64,000 nt of DNA, from contig CM060731.1 in assembly GCA_030704615.1 (NCBI GenBank), positions 56,524,756 to 56,588,755 of the forward strand. The letters run 5' to 3'. Positions 33,840 to 44,915 of this stretch are shown one piece after another; position 1 is the stretch's first letter, and every line of letters begins with the position of its first letter. The notes under the pieces are model-generated. The model was not told the origin of the DNA and did no database searches. It was given only the letters and a program-made list of their open reading frames with translations. The position numbers were made by a program, and so were the translations under genes. Origin of the DNA: Takakia lepidozioides (lineage: Eukaryota; Streptophyta; Takakiopsida; Takakiales; Takakiaceae).

Positions 33840-34710
33840 ACCTCACACTTGGTAGTGCACTTAGTGGAAGAGGCTTCGATGGTCGGCCCCGTTCATTCTC
33901 GGTGGATATACTTCCTTGAGCGTTACATGAAGACTTTGGCATTTGTAAGACAAATGGCGCACCCGGAGGGTAGCATGGCGGAGGGGTATACATTGCAAGA
34001 AGCTATATTCTATTGCATGGAGTACATGGCAAGGGTGGATGAGAAAGCCCCTCGGATGTGGAAGGAAGAGGAGGATGTACGAACCAATGACATCGTTTTG
34101 CCCAAAAAATTGAAGATGGTAAAATTGCCGACCTTGATTATTGAGCAAGCACATGACTTTATAGTGAATAACATCCCATCCATACATGAGTGAGAGACAA
34201 GATACAATAACCTTGTTCAACAACGAGAGGAGGAGATGCTTGCATGGAGGCGGAACCATCCAAGGCCAGTTACTAGATGCCGTCGACGAGGAGCGGGCCG
34301 CCTCCATGTTCATTCACAAGATTTGTCAATGGAATTGCAGCCTCTAAGTTCATTCCAACAGTGGCTCAAGACTTCAGTTTATGACGTCGTTTCTCAATGT
34401 GAGGTGGTTTCAGATATGGTGCAAGACCTTGCAAGGGCCCCTCTTAATTCGCTACCTCATACACGGCGGTTTGGGATCACGGTCGTCATTTCCGCATTCG
34501 TGCTCTTGACATGAAGCGCAAAACAACGTTTGATTCTGGCTTGTGTGCCACATATTGGCAAGACTCCGTGTGGGATAAGGGAGATACACGACCTGCTATA
34601 AGCAAACTTGAGTACATTGGAGAGCTTGAGAGCATATTCCAACTTCAGTATACAAGGTACCGGCCTCTTTTCTTCAAGGGAAGGTGGTTCCAGCCACATC
34701 TTGTATATTT
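33840..34710 (+). pseudogene. CACTA transposase 3' part: DUF4218 C-terminal half and DUF4216
   Basis: Bases 33849-34193 encode VVHLVEE, GPVHSRWIYFLERYMKTLAFVR and EGSMAEGYTLQEAIFYCMEYM, the second half of DUF4218, ending in TGA. At 34464-34700 a second frame gives AVWDHGRHFRIRALD, then KRKTTFDSGLCATYW, and FFKGRWFQPHL, the DUF4216 pattern that follows DUF4218 in TNP2-type proteins. The first half of DUF4218 is missing here, and sequence homology ends at about 34710 in a Copia integrase on the other strand. It is a truncated relict. Confidence 0.75.
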
Positions 34711-37660
34711 ATGTTCTTTCCTGTTTGTTTTTCAGCATATGCTTTACAGATCTTGAACTTATCAAACACTTCATTCTTATGTTTTAGAAAGTACATTACT
34801 GTGAAGCGTGATTTGTCGTCTATAAATGTAGCGAAATACCTTGCTTCTCCCATTGCTTGAGTTTGCATGGGACCGCATATGTCTGAATGAATAATTTCGA
34901 GCACATCAGTTGCACAAGTATGTCTACCTTGTGGAAATGCTTGGCGATGCTGTTTCCCTGCCATACAACTCTGGCATACAGATAATTCTCTTAGTTATCC
35001 ACTTAAACCAATAACCATTTCTTTACTTTGCATGTCTTTTATGGTTTTCAAATTTAAGTGACCCAATCTCTGATGCCATAGTAGAGCTTGATCTTCCTCT
35101 TTTGTTAGTACAGAGAGACCACACTCTGATGCAGGAACACCAACACCAACTGGGTATAGTGCACTCTGCAATGAACAAATGATGGCAGTCGGATTTCCTG
35201 CCCTTCGTATGGTACACTTATCTAGTACAAACTCGAAGCTTGTTCCAGCTTGAGTCGATTTACCAACGGACAACAAATTCTTTTTCAGCCCTAGTACATG
35301 AAGCACATCTTGTACTTGGGTTCTCAATCCTGATGTAGTACTGATTGTTACTGTGCCCTGTCCTACAGCTTGTTGAGGGGTGAAAACATGCTAATGTGTA
35401 CCACTGACACTCTTGAAAATGACTAAATTTTGACTGCTGGCGTATTACACCGCGGCCCATGGACATGACATGTTGATGGATTTGAAGTAACAAAATCATT
35501 TGTCATTTGACTCATATGGACTAATATATGTAAAACAAATAGGTATTTTTTGAAAAGTCCAAAGCTCATCTTGTTTTTTGGATTTTGGGTGTCATTTTTT
35601 TTTCTAAAAGTATAAAAACCTATAATCTTCAATGTCTGAAAGTTTTTTGTAAACTCTAATTTTTAGTTTTTCATATTTTTTCTAAATAATAGACTAAAAT
35701 ATTTAATAAATTATATCTTTAATATTTGGGGTAGGACTCTTTATTAAATATGTTCACTATACCATTATTTATCACTAAAAAAACAATTTGGGATAGTATC
35801 CTCAACTTTTATTTTTTGGTCATGGACTTTCATGGAGCAGGATCTGCCGTTTTTGGTCCACTCAACCCTGCAACTGCCCGATTGTGGGCACCTCGACCCC
35901 ATCCATCGGATGCTCGTACATTGTCTTGTACACCTCCAATTTTGCTCGTACACCGCTAATTTTGAGTTTACGATACTAACTCGACTTCTGTTTGTCACCA
36001 TTTGTTTTTCTCTCATCGCATCCAAGCCGGGTTTGGTGTGTTTGATGCCTATTTCAGTGTTGTAGATGCTCGTATAATTTTTAGGAGTTTATTTGATATA
36101 TTTTTAATTTTAAAACAATTTATAATGAATGATACACTATTTGTAAGAACTCATTTTGGCCTCAAATTCAAAATTGGAGGACCTTGTAGCCATTTCAAGG
36201 ACATGGCATTCTTCCTTCTCAGTAGCTAACACTTTTGGTGAAGGAACTATGTTCAAATTTTGAGGTTTAATAGTACCAAAGTTTGGTGCCCCTAAATTAT
36301 GCATACCGCGTAATAGAAAATTCCTATGATAATGGGTTTTTCTGGTTCTGCAGGTCTACTGTCCTTTTTGCATTCTTTCATACCTTACATAAGCACATGA
36401 AAATCCCTGATAGGACCTTCACATGTTATGGGTGTGAAAATGAGTCCTAAAGGACTACAACATTTTGGGACATTTGAACTTTGTGCTATTCAAGACTCCT
36501 TTAACCCCTTAAACTTGTCAAATCACAAAAAAAATTATATGGGCATGACAAGAACTTCCAATGATGTAATGTGTCTGTGGTTTCATATTGAACTCGATAT
36601 CCTAAATTTGGATCGATTGCACCATATGTGCTGGAAAACAGTTTGTGACATCCTTTTTGGGTCATATTAGTGTGCTTTGACCCTGAGTGCTATCATCTCC
36701 CAGATATATTGGTATAGGAGAATAAAAAAGTTGATAGGAACTAAACCACTCCATGTGAGGAGATATATGCTGGGACGCACCAGAGTCCACATACCATGTA
36801 TATTTGGAAATGGTGCCAACAGACAAACAAGCAGAAAATAACTGAATACCAATTGAATCACTAGAATTTGCCGTATGAAACAAGGTCATTTCTTTCTTTT
36901 GGAGGCATTTAATCGAACATCATAGGAGCTTCCACTTCCCTCATGATTTCTCTCTTGTTGGATTTTTGACCGAATCCATTTTGACTCTGATAATTGCCTT
37001 TGTTCCACCTTTTGTCTTTATTGCCTAGATGGCTTGTGTAAAATGCTGAAGATGACGCGTTCCCTTTTCTCGAGGAACTATTATTCATGGCTTCTTCCTG
37101 TTGTAGTCTTCCACATAACGTTGGATAAGACAGTTCAGGGTTGTTGCCCACGGTTGTTACAAACGACCGCCATGAAGGAGGTAAACTCGATAGGAGTTGT
37201 ATTACAGCCTCATTATCTGAGATCTCCAAACCGGCTGCAACCATGTGGTTTAACATGCCTTGGAATGATTCCAAGAATGCTGTAACAGGTTCTCCTTCCT
37301 TCATTTCCATTCCCATGAATTTTTTCTTAAGCATCAACTGCGTGGCTCTATCACTATGTTCATAGAGCCTCGTGAAGTATTCCCAAACTTCATTGGCCGT
37401 ATCAAGATTTCTGACCATCGCTAACTGACTGTCTCCGCAGTTCAGAAAGATATCACACTTGGCTCTAGCGACGCTTAAGTTGCCAGGCCTTCTGCTCGTC
37501 AGGATCATCTGACCCTGGGTCTTGATCAACCCCTTTTACTACATTTAGTAAATCATTCTTAGCGACATAATTCAATTTTCATTTTCCAAATTGTGAAATT
37601 TGTGCCATTTAGTTTTTCAATCATTATGGAACGATGCTCAGAAGGTACCGATGCCATGGT
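34710..37660 (-). mobile_element. Truncated Ty1/Copia retrotransposon, minus strand
   Basis: In element order on the minus strand: a gag start at 37660 (MASVPSEH...KLNGTNFTIWKMKIE) that breaks frame twice; UBN2-type gag from 37480 to 36909 (LFLNCGDSQLAMVRNLDTA, LSSLPPSWRSF); protease with WYVDSGASQHIS near 36800; GAG-pre-integrase with LLWHQRLGHLNLKTI near 35070; and integrase with a CxxC, then DICGPM and FIDDKSRF, from 34990. Integrase ends abruptly at about 34710, before the second catalytic Asp region, where CACTA sequence takes over. A 1.27-kb AT-rich insertion (35390-36664) separates protease from pre-integrase. No reverse transcriptase or RNase H is present, and no LTR pair was found. 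Confidence 0.85.
35390..36664. mobile_element. AT-rich insertion inside the Copia remnant
   Basis: The Copia coding sequence is interrupted between GDDSTQ (36670 side) and VFTPQQAVGQGTVTI (35390 side), which are normally nearly contiguous. The 1.27 kb in between is AT-rich and lacks coding motifs. I could not identify terminal repeats or a target duplication, so the insertion type is unknown. Confidence 0.5.
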
Positions 37661-37716
37661 AGACTCTTGATTGTTAGATCAGATTAGTACCACGGACCAA
37701 CAGTGCCTGTGGTGTT

Positions 37717-38100
37717 TTGTGCTTACTAATATGCACGGTGGTTGGACAGACCCGGTGGCTCCAAATCTGGAATGGGTCCCAGAGTACAAGGGACATGTGG
37801 AGCTTCCCCAAACCCGACAAACTGTCTGACCCCACATTCAACATGTGGATGAACCGCATGACATGGTGGTTTCAGGTACTTTCCCACGCTTCATTTGACG
37901 CTTCTACTCTTGTATCTGGTGGATTTCTTGTATTTATTGAGGAATGCAGTCTGATGGAGAATCTTCACAGGTGACGACGAATGTGCAAGAGCAACTTGAC
38001 ACCCAAGCACATCAGTTCAAGCTGGAGATTTATGGAGAAGCAGAGAGCCTACGCGACTGTGTGACGAGGTACTTTAGCGGCAATGCGCCTTCTGTACAGG
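37717..38100 (+). CDS. Possible upstream exons of the SWIM/MULE-like gene
   Basis: Two open segments are bounded by consensus splice sites: one ending TWWFQ at 37876 (cag/gtactt), and one at about 37972-38100 (VTTNVQEQLDTQAHQFK ... GNAPSVQ, cag/gtaaat). Both are phase 0. The next frame, at 39015, follows cagcag and is also in phase 0. If real, the tandem repeat lies in the intron. No domain is recognised in these segments, so the link is inference. Confidence 0.3.
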
Positions 38101-38196
38101 TAAATATGCGGTGCTCCTCTTCAATCTGTGGCCATTGTAGTCCCTAGAGTTCGTGGATGTAAAACGGCTTGTGTGGGGCATGACAATTGGTTGTGA

Positions 38197-38672
38197 AGAA
38201 ATGGCAAAGTCCCTGGGGTGACTGCCCCCGAGACACGGAAAATGGCGCCGAATTTCCAGGCTGGGTCCGAAAGTGGCTAAGTCCCAGAAAGGGCTGGGCC
38301 CCAACCTGGGAAAATGGCACCGAATTTCCAATATCGGTGCCAGCTACCCCCGGGACTTGGCCATTTTCGGGGCCTGGAACTGGAAATTCGGCGCCATTTT
38401 TCCAGGCTGGGAAGTGGCTAAGTCCTAGAAAGGGCTGGGCCCCAACCTGGAAAATGGCTCCGAATTTCCAGTATCGGTGCCAGCCACCCCCCGGGACTTG
38501 GCCATTTTCGGGGCCCGGAACTAGAAATTCGGCGCCATTTTTCCAAGCTGGGTCCGAAAGTGGCTAAGTCCTAGAAAGGGCTAGGCCCCAATCTGGAAAA
38601 ATGGCGCCGAATTTCCAGTATCGGTGCCAGCCACCCCCCAAGACCTAGCCATTTTTGGGGCCCGGAATTTGG
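38197..38672. repeat. Tandem repeat of about 141-146 bp with GGCGCC cores
   Basis: About three and a half units. The block gggctgggccccaa starts at 38291 and 38432, with a variant at 38578. Each unit carries aatggc-ccgaatttcca and its inverse gaaattcggcgccattttt, so each unit has internal dyad symmetry. The core is shared with the dispersed repeats at 9486-9612 and 33361-33610. Confidence 0.85.
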
Positions 38673-39014
38673 AGTGGATACAGAGTTGGCCTCCTTCAAA
38701 GTCTGCTGCATATGAATTTCTATGCAGACTCAAAATTACTCATATGCCATGTCAGGTGGAGTTATGACATATTTAACCTGTTACTGGGCCTCCTTGATGC
38801 TTTTCATCCATTTTCCAAAATTGTTTTTGACAAAATTGTATTGTAAATGGAAAACATCCACCAAAAAAGAAAACACACAACAAGAATAAATGGGTTGAGT
38901 CTGGTCAGTTTAACCCAGACGTGACAGAGACTCAACACTGGCACTCCCTCACCCTCAACCACAATATGGTGGAAATAGAATGGTGAACAGGGGGCCTCGG
39001 CAGCCAGTCAGCAG

Positions 39015-40250
39015 ATGAATAGAGAGATTGCAGCCACTAGGAAAAGGAGGGTAAGGGCCCTCATCAAATGCCTCTCAGTCTATCAAAGAAAAATGGAATC
39101 TCCCCGCTGTGATCAAGAAACTTACAATACCTACCTGGAAGCAAAACAAAACTTGAAATTCTTCCAAGACCTGCAGGAGCAGAAGATCAGTTGTTCCTCC
39201 ACTACATTCATGTGTATTGGTTCCAAAATCGCTATGTGGTGTACTGCTGCTTGCAACATTCCACATGCAAGCCAAGATACTAATGCAAGCATCGAGGCAT
39301 ACCACGGAAACTTAAAGGCGAGACTTAATATGGGCAAAGGCAAAATGACGGGTCGAAGAGCCGACTGGCTCATATGGGAGTTGACTGGGCGTGTACTTAT
39401 CGACTACTGGTATGGCATTCATCTGAAGACGCATGGATTTATTCGCAACGATAAACAAGAACAACACATTTCCAGTGCAATATGTGCAGCCCGTGACATA
39501 CCTCTTTCACACGTGACTTTGCCTGCAACGCTTGGGCAGCCTGCTTACGTGATCAGCTCCTCTGATCCGAATACAACATACACCGTGTTCAATCCAGAGT
39601 CGCAGTGGGCCTGTTGCACTTGCCCATGGGCGCTGAAAGACAATCTGTGCAAGTACCAGGTTTGGGTCATAAAATTGCTAAAACCAGACGTACAAGATGG
39701 TCTCATTGTCCGGACATGTGGTACCCACCTCGGTACTGTTCACGGCGGGTTGGAGAATTTGGACGAACACGACGGCATGGCAGCATGTGACCTCAAAAGC
39801 ACTAACGACAATGTGCGCGCAAGCGCAACCCCGAACACGGCGGAGTCATTGCTCACGCCAGACCTGTTGGAAGCTATTTTGAAACGAGAGATAACCGACC
39901 TACTCGACCTTGTACACAACGACGCATACCTTATACACCATTGCTTGTCTGCGATGCGTGTTTGCCAAGGGCAGATGCAGGACATCCTCGTCAAAAAAGC
40001 TTCCGACATGTTACACCCGACTGTAGCACGAGCGTTGAATCGTGGAAAAGACAACAACAACATGTCATTGAAGAGGAAAAATGGTTTTGTGGAACATTTT
40101 CAAGTTCGGCGGAAAATAAAACTAAATGGGGGGAAACGTGTGTCTGCCCTTCCCCATATTAGCCACATTTACTCGACTTTGAGGCGGGTGTCTCATCGTC
40201 CAGAACTGAGAAAAAAAGATCAATCTAACTATGGAAAGGATCTGCAGTAG
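39015..40250 (+). CDS. MULE-derived SWIM-domain protein (transposase C-terminal type)
   Basis: This 411-residue frame has the plant SWIM/MULE-like layout: DTNASIEAYHGNLKARL at about 95-111, GRRADWLIWELT, a KQEQ segment, then AYVISSSDPNTTYTVFNPESQWACCTC, WALKDNLCKYQV. In related proteins this last part is a CxC...CxH zinc site. Here residues 201-203 are CTC and 212-214 are CKY, so the metal-binding His is Tyr. The catalytic half that normally precedes is absent from this frame. The C-terminal 180 residues are basic and unrecognised. Mobile-element origin is likely; domestication or decay cannot be told apart. The DNA immediately after the stop becomes AGACC-rich. Confidence 0.65.
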   Translation: MNREIAATRKRRVRALIKCLSVYQRKMESPRCDQETYNTYLEAKQNLKFFQDLQEQKISCSSTTFMCIGSKIAMWCTAACNIPHASQDTNASIEAYHGNLKARLNMGKGKMTGRRADWLIWELTGRVLIDYWYGIHLKTHGFIRNDKQEQHISSAICAARDIPLSHVTLPATLGQPAYVISSSDPNTTYTVFNPESQWACCTCPWALKDNLCKYQVWVIKLLKPDVQDGLIVRTCGTHLGTVHGGLENLDEHDGMAACDLKSTNDNVRASATPNTAESLLTPDLLEAILKREITDLLDLVHNDAYLIHHCLSAMRVCQGQMQDILVKKASDMLHPTVARALNRGKDNNNMSLKRKNGFVEHFQVRRKIKLNGGKRVSALPHISHIYSTLRRVSHRPELRKKDQSNYGKDLQ

Positions 40251-41015
40251 ACCAAATGCGGCAGACCATGATCGCAAACCATCTGCAGTAGACCAATGAT
40301 CGCAGATCACCTGCAGTAGACCAGTACTCACCTGCAGTAGACCAATGCGGCAGACCAATGACCGCAGACCATCTGGGAGACCCATTATGTGCTTTTTAAA
40401 GGATTGATGAAGGAGACTAATGAAGTCAATAAATGAGCCAAAGTCAATCAGTAGACCAACGTAGTAGAGCAATGAAGCAAGCATAATTCAATGAAGCACT
40501 TAAAGGGGTAGACCAAGACAGTACAGTGGACTAATGATGCAATCGACAGACCCATGGAATATTCGACAATCGATAGACCTGTGCCAAGTTTAGGCGACCA
40601 CGGAATTCAGTAGACCACTGAGTCTACTAGACCACGAAAAGCAGTAGACCACTCTCTCATGGACAGACCTATGCCAAGCAGCAGACCCACATAGACCAGC
40701 AAGGAATTGACCAAGCAGTAGACCAAAATAAAAAATCGACTGATTGACCGATCGATATCAATCTGTGGTCCAAACCAAGTCCACTCCGCGGAGGGACCAG
40801 ACCAATAACATTAGTTCACCAGCAGACCACGGCGAGCAGTACACCATACATCACTAGACCAATAACATCAGTTCACCAGAAGACCACGTCGAGCACTACA
40901 CCATACATAACATCGATCAGACCAGGAACGGAGTGTAAAGCAGTGGACCACGATAGCAGACTAATGAAATGTTCCACGAAAGTGTAGACCATACATAAAA
41001 ATGAACAGACCTACA
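40229..41015 (+). repeat. AGACC-rich block (cagtagacca / gcagacca motifs)
   Basis: Irregularly spaced copies of cagtagacca and gcagacca occur almost only in this orientation; eight AGACC occur in 40240-40385 alone. Spacing is not periodic, so this is not a simple satellite or a CRISPR array. The same strand-biased motif fills 42145-42600, 43490-43824, 44813-44945 and 50790-52470. Confidence 0.85.
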
Positions 41016-41046
41016 CCACAAACCAGATGAGCAAATGCCATGTCTT

Positions 41047-41541
41047 TCATTTATTGCCAGGCCTAGAAGAAATAACCCGGACATTGGAAGAGTCTGACAT
41101 GTCCAACATCTTCCTAGATGCCAACTGCCTCTCTACAACTACATTCTCCATAGTACTGAGTGCTTTCAAAATATACTCAACACACTTTAAGCGTTGCCTG
41201 CAAGCATAGCGGAATGTAAACCACTTTGAGGTAAACGGCTTTCCTCTCTCTCTAAGTCCTTTGCCACGATCGCCCTTCAACTAGTCGTAGAACCCCTCGA
41301 TAAAGGACATGACGTAAAAGCCACATTCCCACGAAAAAGGTTGTTGTGGCACTTCAGGGACATGAAAATTGAATGCAGTGGCCTCGTCCCATGACGCCGT
41401 GTGTGGCTCCAAGCCGAGACATGCTCCATACACATTTCGAACCCATGGCAATATCTCCACGGGTTTGTGCATCTCCTTGATTGAATTCAGATGAGTGAAC
41501 ACCGGCCACTTTTCTGACGTTAACCCGCGTCCACCTGTCAC
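41047..41541 (-). pseudogene. Ulp1 (C48) cysteine protease C-terminal fragment
   Basis: The minus-strand frame carries VPEVPQQPFSWECGFYVMSF, matching the Ulp1/SENP motif around the catalytic Gln and Cys (PQQ.N..DCG.YV). The catalytic Cys is residue 73 of this frame (codon 41325-41323). A TAG at 41283-41281 interrupts the frame, which then stays open to 41047 with a basic, helical-looking tail. The His/Asp part of the triad is not visible. Ulp1-like genes are often carried by plant MULE and CACTA elements, which fits the neighbouring SWIM/MULE-like gene. Confidence 0.6.
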
Positions 41542-43011
41542 TGACCCTATGGACTGTGCAACCCGCGTGGGCTGTGTTGGGCCGTGACAGGCTGTGTCAA
41601 ACTGTGGTGAGCTGTGATAGTTGTTTGACTGTTTAGAACCAACAGACTCGCCCGGTTATGAAGAATCCATTTGCAAATGGACTCTCGTGGCAACGCCGGA
41701 GTCCATCGTTTCAAGCCACAGCCTCCTTTGTTCATATGCTTTTACTATTTTTGCTTTGTTGTTCGCCTATTCATGGGACTGTTTGAGCGCGGGGAAGACG
41801 TCCTTGTTTACATTGAGTTTACAGTGCAGACTTGAATGGAAGTATTTAGCTCTTTGCTAACAAGTTGACTCATTTTAGCGGACAGCAATTGAGAATCAGC
41901 CTTTCCCTTATCACACTGTCTTGTTTGAGGCTTGTCCTCCATATAACATGTCTGAGAATGGCATTACAAAAATGGCGGAAGCATATGTGCATGGCTGGCT
42001 GTATAAAATTCAGATTTCCTCCCGAGTTGCATCTCTTGGATGTTGGATCCCATCGATGCAGGACCAGATGGGCATGTGTGGCGGAATTTTTTGCGCACCG
42101 AACTAGTGGACCTTCCATATGTTACCATGATAGTGCGGGGATGGACAGACCCAGCCGAGGGAACCATTGAAATGGTCAAACGGGTGGGGACACAATGCAG
42201 ACAGAGGGCAGACCAGATGGGCAGAGCAGGAGAAGAGACGAGTGCACCATGCCAGTCCAGACATGAAGACCAAACCAACAAACCAGCCTGGAGAACTCTG
42301 GGCAGACCCCGAAGGCAAGACCGAGGGTAGACAATCTTTGCCAGACGAATGCGACAGACTAGTGCCACAAACCTGCACGGCAGACCCTTTTGACAGACCT
42401 GTTCGGCATACCGTACGGCAGACCCATATGGCTGACCTGACCGACAGACCCGTTTGACAGACCCGACTGACAGACTCGACTGACAGACCCGATTGACAGA
42501 CCCGATTGGCAGACCCGTCAGGCAGACTCTCGCAACAGACCAACGACAAACCGGCATGGCGGAAGGACTTAGGGCAGACCATGGAAGACCTTGACGGCAG
42601 CCATTATTGTGCCGCCAGGACATTTGATGTTTCGGCAGCAGTCCAATGGGCCACGGCCGCCTGTACGACGTGCATGGCCTCTTCTGCACGTGTGCATGGC
42701 CTCGACGGCCACACGCGTGCTCCTGTCACGCTTAGCAGTGAGCCGTTACGTTGGGGCCATCACCCTCTTGCGTCTTTCGCGTCTCTCCACTTTGCTCCTG
42801 CATGGTGTGTTACGCCGCTTCGACCCGACGATTCGTTTGTAGCGCCCGCCCGCTCTTGAAAGGTCACGTGCCCGTCGTTGCCGAAGTACGAAGGTATCAA
42901 CTTCACCAGACTTCTGAACACCGTGAGACCTTCATTTCATTTTTTGCTTGCTCTTCTTCATTTGCATTCCGCAGACCATCCCTGACACAATTCTTTGCTT
43001 ATGTTGTAGCC
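41542..43011. repeat. AGACC-rich non-coding DNA with fragmentary frames
   Basis: From about 42145 to 42600 the plus strand is dominated by (g/a)cagaccc motifs (for example 42435-42545). Open frames at 41865-42330 have no recognisable domain. The last 150 bases are pyrimidine-rich with two acceptor-like sites (ttccgcag at 42974 and gttgtag at 43009) just before the ATG at 43012. Confidence 0.5.
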
Positions 43012-44915
43012 ATGGAAGAAGCTTGCCCAAAGGGTGGAGCCGATTGGGTGGAATATGTGCATGCCCCTCGCCACAAAGCAAAGAGAAGGTACTGGTATGA
43101 GCCAAGTGAGTACGATGCTAAAATAGTAGAAGCATTTTTGGACTTGCGCGTAGCGAAGGAGAAAGAGAACTGGCCAAAGGATCGGTTTCAGTGCCCCTTT
43201 TGCCCTGACATTGTCAAGGACAAAGAGACTCTAAACCGGCATGTCCTTAATGGAGGATGCAAAGGTATGGTCCCTGAGACCTTCAAGCCTTGGCCCAAGC
43301 CAAGTTCGTCTAAGGTTGCAAAAGAAATCACTGCAAAGTGTAGGGGTGCACATGTCATCGCTCGGTCTGCTAAGGAAGTGCGGCAGCGTTATTACACTGA
43401 AGCCGGCCTGCTGGGCCCCGGCCGCGTTGTGCCAATGAAGAAAATGAAGCTCAGTGATGGAGCTAAAAAAAATGTAAACCGGAAAAGTCACAGACCTGCT
43501 AGTACTAGTACTGGCAGACCACGGGATATGAGAGTGACTAGCAAAGAATTGCAACCAGGTCGGTCCCATCAGACCAGCACCAGCAGACCACAGGCTGTTG
43601 TTCGAACTTTGTCATCCAGTGGGGATGACTCAAGTGAGGAAGACTCCCATGAAGAGGAGGATCATGTTCATGACATGTCGACGGAGCTGCCGCGACTAGT
43701 TGTGAGACCGTACTTGGTTTCCGACCCCATTGGGTACGCCCCGTCGGTACATGACATAAACCTAGACTCGGACCCACGAAGCAGACCACATATCAGACCC
43801 AACAAGCAGACCAAGAAACAGTAGACCCTGATTGACGTTCATGGAGATGTAACGGGCACCCCTGTCGGCCCTGGCACATTGTACCTTCTTCCCCATGGTC
43901 TTCTGTCAGACGAGTACCCAGATGAATCAGATCCGTTTTTCCCATTTTTGTATGGTTACGTGAGATCAGGGCAGATACAGCAGACCATTCACACATTAGA
44001 GAAGAAGTGGGTGGATGCACGATCACACCCAAGGGATGAAGACTACAACGGCCTCCAGGTACTTGAACCACTCTTTCTATGGTCTACCGTATTTAAGTGT
44101 TTTGATTTTCTGGTTGCAATGAGTGATATACTATGTTGGGTGTTGTATGTGTGGTCTACTGCTGTTGGTCTACTGTTCTGGGTCTGCTATTCTCTACATG
44201 GTACTGCATTACTTGTTCTGGCTGTGGTCTGCTGCATGGGTCCATGGCCGTGCGTCTACTTTCCCCTGTTGCAAATCATGGTATACTGTTCTTTATTATT
44301 GTGGTCTGCTACAAACGGTCTACTATTTTGGGTCTGCTTTTCGCAACATGGTATTGCATTGCTTTGAGAGGGTCCTACTATCCTGGCTGTGGTCTGCTGC
44401 ATGGGTCCACGGTTGTGGTCTACTGTTATGCTCTACTGGTCTTCTGGGTGTGGTCTACTGATATGGCCTACTGGTCTATGGTCCACTGGTCTACTGTCAT
44501 GGCCAATTTGGGGTGGTCTACTGGTCTATGGTCTATGGTCTACTGGTCTATTGTTATGGCCAATTTTGTTGTTTGTTTTCAGGAGGCGAATGCACAAGAC
44601 AACCGAGTGTACAGGGCTTTGCAAATCTGGAAGTACAGGTCCAACGGTCCTCCTTTGGAAAATACACTTGTCCGGAATGAGGTCCGTGATATTCGCGACT
44701 ACATCCTGAGTCTGTATCCACAGTCGGCCGATGCCATTGCATCAATTCAAGATGGTACCACTGGCCCCGCAGCAGGCCTCCCTCCGTCTGCGGCAAAGGC
44801 TTTTGAGAGCGTCGGTCAGACTAGCAGACCCAGCTCAGTGGACCTTTCTTCCGTGAACCGTCCTCCAGCGGACCTTTGTACCTCTGCAGCAGACCACATT
44901 GCGTGGCCGAATTGA
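43012..44915 (+). CDS. Zinc-finger protein of the AGACC-rich element, unrecognised family
   Basis: The ATG at 43012 has good context (gccatgg). Residues 61-83 form CxxC-x12-H-x5-C (C61, C64, H77, C83), a C2HC/BED-like finger, followed by basic, Ser/Thr/Arg-Pro-rich and acidic (SSGDDSSEED) stretches. A TAG at 43822-43824 (context cag tag acc) stops the frame after 270 codons. The same frame continues (LIDVHGDVTG, FFPFLYGYVRSGQIQQ) to a donor at 44059, and a phase-0 exon resumes at 44583 (EANAQDNRVYRALQIWKYR) and ends at 44915. Possible readings are recent inactivation, two genes, or readthrough; I favour inactivation or an annotation-level split. Function is unknown; a DNA-binding role is inferred only from the finger. 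Confidence 0.5.
44059..44582 (+). other. Phase-0 intron packed with GGTCT motifs
   Basis: It is bounded by cag/gtactt and ttttcag, 524 nt, leaving the frame in phase. By eye it contains 19 ggtct copies (ggtctac, ggtctgc, ggtctatgg) and no agacc, the exact reverse of the flanking exonic DNA. It also has short tandem sections such as tactggtctatggtc. Confidence 0.65.

Noticed and set aside
40229-41015. Repeated cagtagacca blocks as a CRISPR-like array
   Set aside because: Copies are short, unevenly spaced and variable, the DNA is plant nuclear, and the same motif runs into coding DNA.
41865-42330. Plus-strand frames (for example GPDGHVWRNFL) as a gene
   Set aside because: They are short, in two frames, without splice partners, and run into AGACC repeats; kept only as fragmentary frames.
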